Counted from the first letter of the stretch, positions 7,296 to 17,648 are shown. The stretch: DNA of 64,000 bases from Crocinitomix algicola (GCF_001661595.2 NZ_LYPF02000019.1:1-64000); one strand, 5' to 3'. A program made the numbers and translations. Notes: generated by a model not told the origin, from the letters alone.

Positions 7296-7973
7296 ATGAA
7301 ATTATTTTCTGTCATATTCATTATTGCATTTGGGTTAATAGCTTGTAAAAAAGATGAACCTAAATCAATCTATTATGGCTATGAGTTTTTTCCTGTTCAT
7401 GAAGGTCATTTTCGTGTGTATGATGTGGTTGATATTTTTCACGACGTCGCATTGGATCCTCAACACGATACAAGTCGCTATCAAATAAAAGAGGTAATTG
7501 CTGAAAACTTGGTGGATGGCGAAGGAGATACAATTCAAAAAATTAGACGTTATTGGAGGGAATCGGATACGTTAGCTTGGGAAATTAAGGATATTTGGAC
7601 CCAAAAAAGGACCAAAACAACCGGGGAAGTACTGGAGGAAAATAAAAGAATGATTAAGCTCATATTTGCTATCGCTTACGAACGTTCTTGGGATGGAAAT
7701 GCTCTTAATAATTTAGATCGACTTGAATATTATTATGACGAAATATATGAACCCTATCAACTTGATGCAGTTGAATTTGACTCGACCGTTATAGTTGAAA
7801 AGGAAAATTTTTCATCTTTTATTGATTACCGTCGACAGTATGATGTTTATGCCAAAAATATCGGAATAATTAAATCCGTATACAAAGTGCTCGAAATTGA
7901 TAACGCAGACACTTTGGATATTCAAAAAGGACCGGAAATTACCTATACCTTGGTTGATTATGGTGTTGAATAA
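7296..7973 (+). CDS. Hypothetical lipoprotein
   Basis: This 225-residue protein has a short signal peptide ending in a lipobox (LIAC, with C17 as the lipidated residue) followed by KKDEP, as in many Bacteroidota lipoproteins. The mature part is acidic and rich in tyrosine, tryptophan and beta-type text such as SIYYGYEFFPVHEGHF. I recall similar small lipoproteins next to surface proteins but cannot name a family. It lies 36 bases after the membrane gene and 170 bases before the large surface protein at 8144. Confidence 0.75.
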   Translation: MKLFSVIFIIAFGLIACKKDEPKSIYYGYEFFPVHEGHFRVYDVVDIFHDVALDPQHDTSRYQIKEVIAENLVDGEGDTIQKIRRYWRESDTLAWEIKDIWTQKRTKTTGEVLEENKRMIKLIFAIAYERSWDGNALNNLDRLEYYYDEIYEPYQLDAVEFDSTVIVEKENFSSFIDYRRQYDVYAKNIGIIKSVYKVLEIDNADTLDIQKGPEITYTLVDYGVE

Positions 7974-8143
7974 ATCCATGAAATTGATTGACTAGGTTAC
8001 TAATGAAAAAAGTGTAAACCTAATTTTCTTGGAACCGAACTGTTAAAACCCTGTTAAATCAAAGAATTCAGTTGGTAAAAAGGCAACTTAAAAGCCTGTT
8101 AAACGTATTCAATAAAAGGACTTTTTTGACGTTATCACTGTAC

Positions 8144-11100
8144 ATGAAGCTACGTTTTATATTCATATTTTTTAGTGTACTCCTTTGGAGCAAGATGGCG
8201 AATGCGGAGCATTTAATGGGAGGAGAAATAACGTGGCGTGCTCTTGGAGGGAATGATTATGAATTTACTCTTGTCATATACAGGGATTGCAATGGGTTAG
8301 ATATTATTGATCCTAGCCTAAACCTCAGAGTCTGGCGTCATGATGTGGTTTCTGACATCACCGTGAACTTTATCTCTCAAACCGACTTAAGTCCTTCATG
8401 TACACCTGTGTTTGGCGGGCCAGCCGAATTGGATTGTGGCGTTGGTGCAGGTGGAGGATCAGGGCCGGGGGCAGTCGAAAAATTTGTTTACCGCTCTAAT
8501 CCAATCACTTTAGCAGGTTCACCACCTGCAGAAGGTTGGGCGTTTACTTATGATTCCTTTTCACGAAATGTTGACTTGGATAATATTGCAGATCCTTATG
8601 CCTACGGGCTAACATTGTCGTCTATCATGTACAACGTGGACGATGATTGCTTAGATTCTTCTCCTGCGTTTGCTCAAGATCCTTACGTTTTACTCTGTGA
8701 AGGCAGCGATTTTCAATTCAATTCTAATGCGTTTGATCCAGATAATGACTCTTTAGTTTTTTCTTGGGGTATTCCACTTGATTATTTCCCATCAGGAGAT
8801 TTTAATCCTCCAACGAATCCCTCACCTGTTCCGTTTACACCAGGTTATTCGCACAGTAATCCAACGCCGGATGAAAGTTTTAATCCCGATAATATTCCGG
8901 CTTCCATGGATCCAACATCGGGTCAAATCACTTTTAAATCGAATACGGTAGGAAATTTTGGATTTGCTCAGAGGATTGATTGCTACAGGAATGGGGTGTT
9001 GATTGCAACAATTAATAGAGAATCACAATTAATTGTAATACCTTGTGTTGGATATGATAATAATCCACCAATAATACAACCTCCATTTGCGGGAGGAACT
9101 TCCTTTGAGGCTGAATTTTTCGCGGGTGATTTAATTAGTTTTGATATCGAGATTGAAGATTTGGAAGTGTTGCAAGATGGTTCACCGCAAACGGTAACAC
9201 TTATACCGACGGGAAATTATTTTGGATCGGGGTTGGTGGATGATGGTTCTGGTTGTGATTATACACCATGCGCAACATTGGACACACCTCCTTTAATTCA
9301 AGGTGAGCAGGGGGTAACTACGAGGTTTGAATGGCAAACGGCTTGTGATCATTTATTGGATGCCTGTGGTACGCAACAAAACGAACAAGTTTACACATTT
9401 GTTTTAAACGCTCAAGATGATTATTGTTCCGTACCTGGTAGAACTTATGAAACGATAAAAATTACCCTTAAGAATAAGGCTCCAATAACACCTCCTAATT
9501 TAAATTGTGTTGATGTATTAGATGATGGTAGTGTAACACTCAGCTGGACGCCGAGTGTGGATACTGATGGTTCATTTGACCGTTATGAAGTACACTCTTT
9601 AGAAGACGGTTTTATTGCTGATATTTTTGATGTTACAACCGATACTTATACAGTGGTTGGTGCTGGAGCAGATGTTGTGAGTAAGAATTATTTTCTATTG
9701 GCCAAGTTTGGCTGTGAAGGTGGATCCATAGCTTCTTCGGACACCCTCTCGAGTATTTTGATGGAGTATACTAATTTAATGGATGGCCGAATTTCAGTGA
9801 AATGGAATAATACCGCGGTTCCTTCAAACGATGGTGACGACATTATGCATGGAATTTATCGTGAGTTTCCAATTGGAACTTGGACAAAAAGAGGAGAAGT
9901 GCCTTATGGAGAGAATTTATTCATTGATACGATCGATGTTTGTGATGCTTTTTTGAGCTATGAAATCAGAATTGAAAACGAGGCCGGATGTGTATCTACT
10001 TCTAATAAAATTGGTGATAATTTGTCGGATATTATAAATCCGATTATTCCCGAACTTAGCTGGGTGACGGTTAATCCCGAGACAGAATTTGTTGACGTAT
10101 TATGGAACGTAAACCCAGCTTTAGATACCTATGGGTATATTATTTTTATTCAAGATGATTTGGGATTTTGGATAGCAAAAGATACCGTATGGGGTCGAGA
10201 AAATACGTCATGGACTAACGTAGATACAGAGGCGGATTTAGGTTCGGAAGGTTATCGAATAGCTGCATTTGACTCTTGTTTTACGGCTACTGATCCACCA
10301 ACTTATCAAACGTCAGCGCGAAGTGAAGCACACCGAACAATTTTTTTAGAACAAGAGTATGATCTCTGTGCAAAATCAATACAACTCGAATGGTCTCCAT
10401 ACATTGGTTGGATTGAAGAAGTGAGACGTTATGAGGTATTTGCAAGCGAAAACGGAGGAGCTTTTGAATTAATTGGCACGATTGAGACAGCGGCACTAAA
10501 TTTTAATCATACTCACCTTAATTATGATTCGGAATACTGTTATTATGTTAGGGCGATTTCAGTGAGCGATTCAATTTCAATTTCAAATAAAGTTTGTCAA
10601 TTGGCCGAACGACCGTCTCAGCCGGCTTTTCATTATTTAACTACCGCAACTCATCAATTAGGTGTAGGAATAGAGGTGATTTGTTATACGGATGAAACTG
10701 CCGCCGTAGATCTTTATGAAATTGAGGTAAAAGGTCCATACGACACAGATTATACAGTTATTGGAACAGAGGATGAACCAATTGGACCTTTCATTTATTA
10801 TCTTGACGAGAATGTTTTTCCGGAGCGAGGCGAATACCAGTACCGTGTTAATTTAATTGATACTTGTGGTCGTGTAGGTAAAGTTTCAAACATTGGTAAA
10901 CCATCCTTTTTAAAGGTCACTACTGATCATGTACGCATGATTCACACATTAGATTGGTCATCTTATGCCGATTTTAATGGTGATATTCAATCCTATAATA
11001 TTTTTAGAGGAGAAAATGGCGTTTTTGATGCTAACCCAATCGCAACGACCCTACCTGGAGTGCGATCGTATGTCGATGATGTTTCAGAATATTACAATTC

Positions 11101-11485
11101 TCAAGGTCAGTTTTGTTATCGAATTGAAGCTGTTGAAACAGAGAATGAATTTGGGTTTAATGAATCGTCGTTCTCAAATACAGCTTGTGCCGTAATCGAT
11201 CCGTTGGTATACATTCCAAATGCCTTTATGATAAATGGGGAAAATTCAATATTCTTGCCTGTTTTATCGCGATATGATTTTGATTCTTATCAATTGAATA
11301 TCTATAACCGTTGGGGAGAAAATATTTTTCAGACTTTAGATAGGTTTGAAGGTTGGAATGGTTATAATGAAAAGGATAATGAATTTTATGAAGAGGGTAT
11401 TTATGTTTATCATCTCACATTTAAAGATCGTGAGGGAAATGATTATGAATATCGAGGAACCGTCGCTCTGCTCATTGGGGGATAA
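8144..11485 (+). CDS. Large T9SS surface protein with Fn3-like repeats and CHU_C domain
   Basis: This 1113-residue protein is exported and probably attached or released at the cell surface by the type IX system. A signal peptide (MKLRFIFIFF... ending KMANA) is followed at once by EHLMGGEITW, an opening common in large Bacteroidota adhesins. The middle has repeated beta-sandwich modules, some fibronectin III-like (VLWNVNPALDTYGYIIFIQD). The last 90 residues form a gliding-motility C-terminal (CHU_C) domain: YIPNAFMINGEN, YQLNIYNRWGENIF and a final GTVALL strand. The open frame extends back to TTG 8072, but ATG 8144 gives the signal peptide. No catalytic motif is seen, so an adhesin or matrix role is inferred. 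Confidence 0.9.
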   Translation: MKLRFIFIFFSVLLWSKMANAEHLMGGEITWRALGGNDYEFTLVIYRDCNGLDIIDPSLNLRVWRHDVVSDITVNFISQTDLSPSCTPVFGGPAELDCGVGAGGGSGPGAVEKFVYRSNPITLAGSPPAEGWAFTYDSFSRNVDLDNIADPYAYGLTLSSIMYNVDDDCLDSSPAFAQDPYVLLCEGSDFQFNSNAFDPDNDSLVFSWGIPLDYFPSGDFNPPTNPSPVPFTPGYSHSNPTPDESFNPDNIPASMDPTSGQITFKSNTVGNFGFAQRIDCYRNGVLIATINRESQLIVIPCVGYDNNPPIIQPPFAGGTSFEAEFFAGDLISFDIEIEDLEVLQDGSPQTVTLIPTGNYFGSGLVDDGSGCDYTPCATLDTPPLIQGEQGVTTRFEWQTACDHLLDACGTQQNEQVYTFVLNAQDDYCSVPGRTYETIKITLKNKAPITPPNLNCVDVLDDGSVTLSWTPSVDTDGSFDRYEVHSLEDGFIADIFDVTTDTYTVVGAGADVVSKNYFLLAKFGCEGGSIASSDTLSSILMEYTNLMDGRISVKWNNTAVPSNDGDDIMHGIYREFPIGTWTKRGEVPYGENLFIDTIDVCDAFLSYEIRIENEAGCVSTSNKIGDNLSDIINPIIPELSWVTVNPETEFVDVLWNVNPALDTYGYIIFIQDDLGFWIAKDTVWGRENTSWTNVDTEADLGSEGYRIAAFDSCFTATDPPTYQTSARSEAHRTIFLEQEYDLCAKSIQLEWSPYIGWIEEVRRYEVFASENGGAFELIGTIETAALNFNHTHLNYDSEYCYYVRAISVSDSISISNKVCQLAERPSQPAFHYLTTATHQLGVGIEVICYTDETAAVDLYEIEVKGPYDTDYTVIGTEDEPIGPFIYYLDENVFPERGEYQYRVNLIDTCGRVGKVSNIGKPSFLKVTTDHVRMIHTLDWSSYADFNGDIQSYNIFRGENGVFDANPIATTLPGVRSYVDDVSEYYNSQGQFCYRIEAVETENEFGFNESSFSNTACAVIDPLVYIPNAFMINGENSIFLPVLSRYDFDSYQLNIYNRWGENIFQTLDRFEGWNGYNEKDNEFYEEGIYVYHLTFKDREGNDYEYRGTVALLIGG

Positions 11486-11599
11486 AGAAATAAGTCCCCA
11501 TTTACCGGTGTTATATTCCGTTTAAATCATCATTCTTACCACAAATAAGTTCAAACATGTATTCGGTAAAACTTCCTTTAGCTTTCCTTTTAAAAACCT

Positions 11600-11607
11600 T
11601 ATTTTTG
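11600..11607 (+). promoter_or_regulatory. -7 element (TATTTTTG) for the TonB-receptor-like gene
   Basis: TATTTTTG fits TAnnTTTG and ends 16 bases before ATG 11624. No TTG is found near the -33 position, so the call rests on the -7 element and on its spacing, which matches that of other genes in the window. Confidence 0.4.
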
Positions 11608-11623
11608 TGCAAAAATATTGGAA

Positions 11624-14023
11624 ATGAGAATTACACTATCAATCATCATTGCATTATTAACGATTAATGTTTTCGCACAAAAACCTAATGGAAATCGGGT
11701 AGAAGGTGAAATTTTTGGAACTGTCATAGATTCTGTAAGTGGAGATCCTATGGCCTATGTAACCGTGATGGCTTTGAGTGGACCAGAAGATAAAATTGTT
11801 GCTGGTTCTATCACCGAAGATAATGGAAGTTTTTCGATTGCCGGTTTAGCCGCGGGAACCTATAAATTAAAAGTTTCTTTTGTTGGATATAAGGTGCATT
11901 TTATTGAGAATATTGAGATTAACGAATCCCAAATGACAAAACAGTTCAAGTCTTTAACGCTTGCCCCTCTTGTGATGGATGTTGTTGAGGTTGTTGGAGG
12001 TGTTCCAGATATTTCTTATGAAATAGATAAAAAAGTAGTGAATGTAGAAGATCAAATAAATGCAGAAGGACAATCTGCTTTGGAAGTCTTACAAAATGTT
12101 CCTTCTATAAATGTAGACCCGGATGGTACGGTTAGTTTGAGAGGTTCGTCAAGTTTTACGCTGCTTATTGATGGGGTACCAACATTGTTAGATGCCAGTG
12201 ATGCATTAGCCACTTTACCTGCAAGCTCTATTCAAGACATTGAAATTATCACTAATCCATCTGCTCGTTACCAAGCAGAAGGAACAAGCGGAATTATTAA
12301 TATTATTACTAAAAAAAGTAAGCTTCAAGGGGTAAGCCTTTTAGTTAATGGTAATGCGGGAAGTTTTGGGAATTATGGCGGAGATATTGCTTTAAATATT
12401 AAAAAAAATAAATTCACTTTTGATATTAATGCAAATTACAATCAACGTAGCCGCCCCAATGATAATGTCACAGATCGAATTACTACTTACGATACTTTAG
12501 TGAATCGTTTGCATTCTGAAGGTGAACGAAATTGGGCGATGTCAAGTTGGGGAGCTGGCGGTGGAATTCAATGGGCGCCGAATAATAGCCATGTTGTCGT
12601 GTTAAATTCAGATTTTAGATCTAACTTAATGAAACCCTATTCAGATTATAATTATTGGAGTTATGATGACGATTCTTTAGTTTCTCAATTTTACAACGAA
12701 CAACATAATTATATCGACATGTTCAGCAGTAATACCAGCTTATTTTATAAACATAATATAAAAAGAAATAAAGAGCACAGTATCAGTTTTACAGCCATTG
12801 CAAACTTTCGAGATGTCGTGCAATCAGACACTACTTTGTCTTATTTAAGTGATGGTTCCATTCGTTCAGGAAACTTATATACTGAAACTGGTCCGTCAAA
12901 TTTTACTCGCTTTAACGTAGATTATCAACTCCCACTCAAAAAGGGTCATAAATTTGAAGCTGGATTGCAGTCACAATTTGGAATGAGTGGAGATGTTGGA
13001 AAAAATTATGTGTACAATACCGGTACTGGTGAATTTGATTTTAACGAGTTATTCAGTTCAGATGTTGAATATGTTCGAGATGTTCACGCTGCATACTCTT
13101 TATTAGGCGGTAAGGTAAAAAGTTTAGGGTATCAAGTTGGGTTAAGAGCGGAGTATACTTATCGCACAATTTCTTCAACTGCCGCAACTGATTTTGCAAC
13201 GATAAATCGAATGGACTTTTTCCCTTCAGCTCATTTCTCCTATAATCTCGCAAACAAAAGTCAGCTATTATTGAGTTATTCAAGAAGAATAGAACGACCG
13301 AGAAGTTATTATTTTGAACCTTTCATTACGTGGGAAGATCCTTTTAACGTACGAACAGGGAACCCGAATTTAACCCCTGAATATATTAATGCTTTTGAAT
13401 TTAGTTTCATTCAGCCGCTTGCGCAAAAAGGATTTTTTAGTGCAGAAGTATATTACCGTAAAAGCAACGGAATAATAAATAGAATTTCAACGGTATATGA
13501 CGATGGAATTTTGATTTCACAACCATTTAATATTGGAACTTCGCAATCTTATGGATTAGAAGGAGCAGTGAGCTATAATTTTGCGAAATGGTGGAAAATA
13601 AATGCTGGTTTTAATTCTTATTTCTTTAATCTAACCGGAGCATTAAACGATGTTGATTATAGTGCCGAATCATTCAATTATAATGGGCGAATCACAAATA
13701 CTTTTAATTTAAAAGGAGGGGTTATCGTCCAGTTGGTATCTTCATACAGAAGTGGATCTGTAACTGCACAAGGGGAAAGTTTAGATTCTTTTACACAAGA
13801 TATTTCCGTAAAGCGTTCATTTTTGGATAAAAAACTATCGGTCACACTTCAAGGAAGAAATATCTTAGGTACGGATAGGAGAGGAAATATACGTTATACG
13901 GATAATGTTTATATTAATTCTATTTCTAAGCCTTTGGCACCCATGTTAATGTTATCAGTATCGCTAAAATTGAACAATTACGAGAAGGTTTATAAGGCAA
14001 ATGAGAATTTAGATGATTTTTAG
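11624..14023 (+). CDS. TonB-dependent-receptor-like outer-membrane beta-barrel protein
   Basis: This 799-residue protein has a signal peptide (to about residue 19, ...INVFAQ) and a CarboxypepD_reg-like domain (GTVIDSVSGDPMAYVTVMAL to VSFVGYK). A plug-like region follows, with LEVLQNVPSINVDPDGTVSL, FTLLIDGVP and the closing PSARYQAEGTSGIINIITKK. The rest is a long outer-membrane barrel with NPNLTPEYINAFEFSF. This order matches the outer-membrane beta-barrel family related to TonB receptors. No SusD-type partner is adjacent, so the substrate is unknown. ATG 11624 was chosen over TTG 11618 because it gives a cleaner signal peptide. Confidence 0.88.
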   Translation: MRITLSIIIALLTINVFAQKPNGNRVEGEIFGTVIDSVSGDPMAYVTVMALSGPEDKIVAGSITEDNGSFSIAGLAAGTYKLKVSFVGYKVHFIENIEINESQMTKQFKSLTLAPLVMDVVEVVGGVPDISYEIDKKVVNVEDQINAEGQSALEVLQNVPSINVDPDGTVSLRGSSSFTLLIDGVPTLLDASDALATLPASSIQDIEIITNPSARYQAEGTSGIINIITKKSKLQGVSLLVNGNAGSFGNYGGDIALNIKKNKFTFDINANYNQRSRPNDNVTDRITTYDTLVNRLHSEGERNWAMSSWGAGGGIQWAPNNSHVVVLNSDFRSNLMKPYSDYNYWSYDDDSLVSQFYNEQHNYIDMFSSNTSLFYKHNIKRNKEHSISFTAIANFRDVVQSDTTLSYLSDGSIRSGNLYTETGPSNFTRFNVDYQLPLKKGHKFEAGLQSQFGMSGDVGKNYVYNTGTGEFDFNELFSSDVEYVRDVHAAYSLLGGKVKSLGYQVGLRAEYTYRTISSTAATDFATINRMDFFPSAHFSYNLANKSQLLLSYSRRIERPRSYYFEPFITWEDPFNVRTGNPNLTPEYINAFEFSFIQPLAQKGFFSAEVYYRKSNGIINRISTVYDDGILISQPFNIGTSQSYGLEGAVSYNFAKWWKINAGFNSYFFNLTGALNDVDYSAESFNYNGRITNTFNLKGGVIVQLVSSYRSGSVTAQGESLDSFTQDISVKRSFLDKKLSVTLQGRNILGTDRRGNIRYTDNVYINSISKPLAPMLMLSVSLKLNNYEKVYKANENLDDF

Positions 14024-14079
14024 TTTAAATGATTTAATTCCCTTGAATAATCATTATCTTGTACTAAAGGTTCAAAGTT

Positions 14080-15090
14080 ATGAGTGAAAAGATAAAGACT
14101 ATATTGCCCCTTAGTTTTCCATTTGAAACGCAGGATCCGTTTTTATTTTGTGCTTATCATAATGATGATTATCCGCAAGGTAAAAATGGAAATATGACGG
14201 TTTCCCAAGCAGATTTAAGAGGACGCAATATGGGACAAGATTTTAATCCAAATTTGTCGTGGCGTATGTATCATGGACAAACTATCCCAGGATTTCCTTA
14301 TCATCCGCATAGAGGGTTTGAAACAATTACAATTAATAAACAAGGTACAGTTGACCACTCCGATTCATTAGGCGCCGCTGGACGCTTTATGGAAGGAGAT
14401 GTGCAATGGATGACAGCAGGAAAAGGAGTTCAGCATTCTGAAATGTTTCCGCTATTACACGATGATAAGCCGAATAAACTAGAAATTTTTCAAATTTGGC
14501 TCAATTTACCTCGGGCAAGTAAATTTGTCGAACCGCATTTTAAAATGCTTTGGAAAGAAGATATTCCGGTAATTGAAGAAGAAAATTTAAAGGTTACCAT
14601 AATTGCTGGAGCCTATAAAGGAATCAAAGCATTAAAACCAACGCCTGACTCATGGGCTGCAAGTCCAGAAAATGGTGTACGCGTTATGACCGTAGAATTA
14701 AAATTGGGCGCCGAATTTTTTTTAGATGGGTGTCCTGATGGGACAAACAGAAGTGTCTTTTTTTATGAAGGAGATAAACTGCAATTTGATGATATTGAAG
14801 TTGAAAGTTTGCATCATATTCAATTGAAATCAGATGCAGCCATCGCAATTAAAAATAATTCGAATATAACTGGATACTTACTTGTTCTCGAGGGAAAACC
14901 GATAGGCGAGCCTGTTGTTCAATATGGACCCTTCGTCATGAATTCGCAAAAAGAAATACAAGAAGCAATTCAAGATTATCAGCGGACACAATTTGGAGGT
15001 TGGCCTTGGACAGAACGAGAGAAAGTGCATGCCAAGTCAAAAGGACGATTTGCATTACATGCTGATGGAACCGAAGAAGTAAAGAGTTAA
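14080..15090 (+). CDS. Pirin-family bicupin protein
   Basis: This 336-residue protein of the cupin fold has two beta-barrel halves. The N-terminal half carries the metal ligands in PYHPHRGFETIT (two histidines) and GKGVQHSEMF (histidine and glutamate). The C-terminal half (EFFLDGCPDGTNRSVFFYEG) closes the fold. Some bacterial pirins oxidise quercetin and others bind regulators, so the exact role here is open. It has no signal peptide and is cytoplasmic. The start is ATG 14080. Its end overlaps the convergent YggS gene by four bases. Confidence 0.92.
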   Translation: MSEKIKTILPLSFPFETQDPFLFCAYHNDDYPQGKNGNMTVSQADLRGRNMGQDFNPNLSWRMYHGQTIPGFPYHPHRGFETITINKQGTVDHSDSLGAAGRFMEGDVQWMTAGKGVQHSEMFPLLHDDKPNKLEIFQIWLNLPRASKFVEPHFKMLWKEDIPVIEEENLKVTIIAGAYKGIKALKPTPDSWAASPENGVRVMTVELKLGAEFFLDGCPDGTNRSVFFYEGDKLQFDDIEVESLHHIQLKSDAAIAIKNNSNITGYLLVLEGKPIGEPVVQYGPFVMNSQKEIQEAIQDYQRTQFGGWPWTEREKVHAKSKGRFALHADGTEEVKS

Positions 15091-15749
15091 TTACGAGCTC
15101 CGAAAATAGCACTTCCAACTCTCACCATGGTGCTACCTTCCTCAATCGCTATTTGGTAATCCCCACTCATGCCCATTGATATTTCTTTGAAATACGAGGC
15201 ATGTCTAAACTGGTTTCTCTTTAGTTGATTGAAAATTTCATGCAGGTGAGTAAATTCTTCACGAATCAGTGTTGTATTTTCTGTAAAAGTTGCCATTCCC
15301 ATAACACCAATAATTCGCACATTTTTTAGCGAAAAAAATTCTGGCGAATTAATCATCTCTTCAGCCTCTTCTATACTAAATCCAAATTTTGTACTCTCTT
15401 CCGCAATATGAAACTGAATCAAGCAATCAATAATTCTATCACATTTTTCAGCTTCTTTATTTATTGTTTTTAACAGTTTAAATGAATCAACACCATGAAT
15501 TAAATGGACAAAGGGGGCAATTTTTTTTACCTTTTTAGATTGTAAATGTCCAATCATATGCCATTTAATATCTTTAGGCAGGGCTTCAAACTTCCATTCT
15601 AATTCTTGTACTCTATTTTCTCCAAAATGTCGTTGACCTGCATTATAAGCCTCTTCCAATAATTCTTGAGCTTTAGTTTTTGATACAGCTACTAAAGTTA
15701 CAGATGAGGGAATACTCGCACTTATTTCTTGTAGGTTTGCTTCAATCAT
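15087..15749 (-). CDS. YggS/PROSC-family pyridoxal-phosphate homeostasis protein
   Basis: This 220-residue cytoplasmic protein binds PLP without known catalysis and buffers free PLP. The Schiff-base lysine lies in TLVAVSKTKAQEL. Further family marks are FGENRVQEL, WHMIGHLQSKKVK, HGVDSFKLL, SMGMSGDYQIAIEEGSTMVR and the closing RVGSAIFGARN. The size is slightly under that of E. coli YggS. It follows the DUF1015 gene on the same strand after nine bases and probably shares its promoter. Confidence 0.95.
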   Translation of the reverse strand: MIEANLQEISASIPSSVTLVAVSKTKAQELLEEAYNAGQRHFGENRVQELEWKFEALPKDIKWHMIGHLQSKKVKKIAPFVHLIHGVDSFKLLKTINKEAEKCDRIIDCLIQFHIAEESTKFGFSIEEAEEMINSPEFFSLKNVRIIGVMGMATFTENTTLIREEFTHLHEIFNQLKRNQFRHASYFKEISMGMSGDYQIAIEEGSTMVRVGSAIFGARN

Positions 15750-15758
15750 AATATTCTA

Positions 15759-16991
15759 TTATTCGTCTAATGGAAATATAGTTAACCCGCTTCTTAATTT
15801 TGGTTCAATCCATGTTGATTTTGGAGGCATTATTAAATTTTCGTCTGAAACTCTTTTTAGGTGTTCCACTGTAACCGGAAATAAACCAAATCCTACAGCA
15901 TATTTACCACTATTTACAGCTTCTTCTATACCTTCCATGCCTTTTCTACCTTGAATAAAATTAATTCTTTTATCTGTTTTCAAATCGGAAATTCCCAATA
16001 TTGGATCTAATAAATTTTGTGTAAGGATATGGGTATCCAATCGATGAACTGCATGAAAACGATCAAAACTTCCTTCTTTTACCGTTAATTTATACCATTG
16101 CTTATCGATGTACATGCTAATTTCATGTAAACCTAAAGGGGCAACTTCTTCCGTTATTATTTTTGTAACTAGAAAATGTTCCGATACTTGCTTCAAAAAA
16201 TCTGCTGTCGTTAAACCATTTAAATCACGAACTAATCGGTTGAAATCAAGGATTTGTAATTTCTCTTCAGAGATAAAACATGCTAAAAATAAATCTTGAT
16301 TCGGACTGGTTTTATGTTCAATACTTTCGTGATACCGCGCAGAAGAAGCACAACGATGATGTCCATCAGCAATATAAACGCGTTCAATCTCGTGATAATA
16401 GCGTTGAATACGTTCAATTTGATCTGCATCCCTAACCACCCAAACTTCATGTTTAACCTTATCCCAAGAACTAAATTCATACTCAGGACGAATATTCATG
16501 ATATGATCGTATAAATCATCCAAACCTTCATGTTGTTTGTGAAAGAGAAGTACAGGCTCAACATTAAAAGCAACAATGTTAAGAAAGTTAGAAAAAACTT
16601 CTTCTCGCTCACTTAAAGTATCTTCATGCTTTTTTATATGACCTGAATTGTATTGGTCAATAGATGCACCTCCAATAATTCCTACATAGGCATGATCTTC
16701 ACGAGTTTGTCGATATAAATAAAAACAATTCTCTTCATCTTGCATAAAAATCCCCTCACGAATGAATTCATCAAATTTATTTCGAATTTTCTGAAATCGT
16801 TCCGGTGAATTTGGACGTGTTTTATCTTCCGTATTAAATTCTGGATTTATAACATGTAAAAACGTGTAAGGATTATGCTCTAACTTTGCCTTTAGTACAG
16901 TTTTATTGTAAGCATAAAATGGTCGAGTGGCAACTAAATATGCTTTGTCTCTAGTCGGACGAATTGCTCGAAATGGTTTAATGACTGTCAA
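15759..16991 (-). CDS. DUF1015-family protein
   Basis: This 410-residue cytoplasmic protein has family marks in KPFRAIRPTRDKAYLVATRP, ERFQKIRNKF, YIADGHHRCASSARYHE and FIQGRKGMEG near the end. The function is not established to my knowledge. Members often sit beside serine-synthesis genes in Bacteroidota, as I recall, but here the partner is a PLP-homeostasis gene. The start is TTG 16991: no in-frame ATG exists before residue 50, and the KPF-x-xIRP opening is where homologues begin. No strong Shine-Dalgarno sequence is seen upstream. Confidence 0.88.
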   Translation of the reverse strand: MTVIKPFRAIRPTRDKAYLVATRPFYAYNKTVLKAKLEHNPYTFLHVINPEFNTEDKTRPNSPERFQKIRNKFDEFIREGIFMQDEENCFYLYRQTREDHAYVGIIGGASIDQYNSGHIKKHEDTLSEREEVFSNFLNIVAFNVEPVLLFHKQHEGLDDLYDHIMNIRPEYEFSSWDKVKHEVWVVRDADQIERIQRYYHEIERVYIADGHHRCASSARYHESIEHKTSPNQDLFLACFISEEKLQILDFNRLVRDLNGLTTADFLKQVSEHFLVTKIITEEVAPLGLHEISMYIDKQWYKLTVKEGSFDRFHAVHRLDTHILTQNLLDPILGISDLKTDKRINFIQGRKGMEGIEEAVNSGKYAVGFGLFPVTVEHLKRVSDENLIMPPKSTWIEPKLRSGLTIFPLDE

Positions 16992-17140
16992 TGCTGTAAT
17001 TTTTTAGAGTTACGAAATTAAGAAGTTGTGAGGAGAAATGATTCGATTTTCTATTTTTTCTTGAATTTCTTAGTCCGCTCGTAAATCCAATAAATTTCTA
17101 ATTTTTGCGTATAATTCTTATATTGACTAAAACTTCTTAG

Positions 17141-17620
17141 ATGAAAAATTTTCTTTTAATAATCAGTTTAATGTGCTCAATCTTTGGATTCGCTCAAAAC
17201 GGAACCAAAACGGAACCATCGGAGGGGGCACACCATATTGGACTTCATGCTGGAACAACAACGGGGTTAGGTTTTTCGTATCGTTTTTGGCCTGGAAAAA
17301 TAGGTTTTCAATTAACGGGTGTTCCAATTTTTGACAGCCATTCCTCATTTGTAAGTGCGGGTGCATCTTTTCTTTACAAATTCAATGATAATGAGGTTGT
17401 TGATTTTTTTGGTTATGTGGGGAATCATTTACTTCATCGAACATATGGTTATAATAACTCTACTAATTTAACCTATAACGCAAGTATTGGTATCGGGTTA
17501 AAAATTGATTTTTTGGAAGTTTTAAATTTCAATTTACAAGCCGGTTATGGCGTTTATAATATGACCGAAACTGTAAGAACGAGATTAGCTGGAGAAGTTG
17601 GATTGTATTATAATTTATAA
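17141..17620 (+). CDS. Hypothetical outer-membrane beta-barrel protein, tandem copy 1
   Basis: This 159-residue protein has a signal peptide ending GFAQ and a short mature part made of alternating strands: HHIGLHAGTTTGLGFSYRFW, IGFQLTGVPIF, FNLQAGYGVYN, and a C-terminal GEVGLYYNL that ends on a hydrophobic strand as porin-like proteins do. The family is not recognised. Copy 2 starts 28 bases later and shares the HHxGLHAGxTxGxGFSYRxWP core, so the pair arose by duplication. Confidence 0.8.
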   Translation: MKNFLLIISLMCSIFGFAQNGTKTEPSEGAHHIGLHAGTTTGLGFSYRFWPGKIGFQLTGVPIFDSHSSFVSAGASFLYKFNDNEVVDFFGYVGNHLLHRTYGYNNSTNLTYNASIGIGLKIDFLEVLNFNLQAGYGVYNMTETVRTRLAGEVGLYYNL

Positions 17621-17648
17621 AATTAGTTTAACCTAAAAAAGGGAAAAA

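Noticed and set aside
7981-8030. Hairpin TAGGTT...AACCTA as a terminator after the 7296 lipoprotein gene
   Set aside because: The stem is only six pairs with a long loop and the following T-run is short, so it may be chance in AT-rich DNA.
16296-16514. 72-residue plus-strand frame inside the DUF1015 gene
   Set aside because: It is antisense to a conserved coding region and is of low-complexity hydrophobic composition, as expected for a shadow frame.
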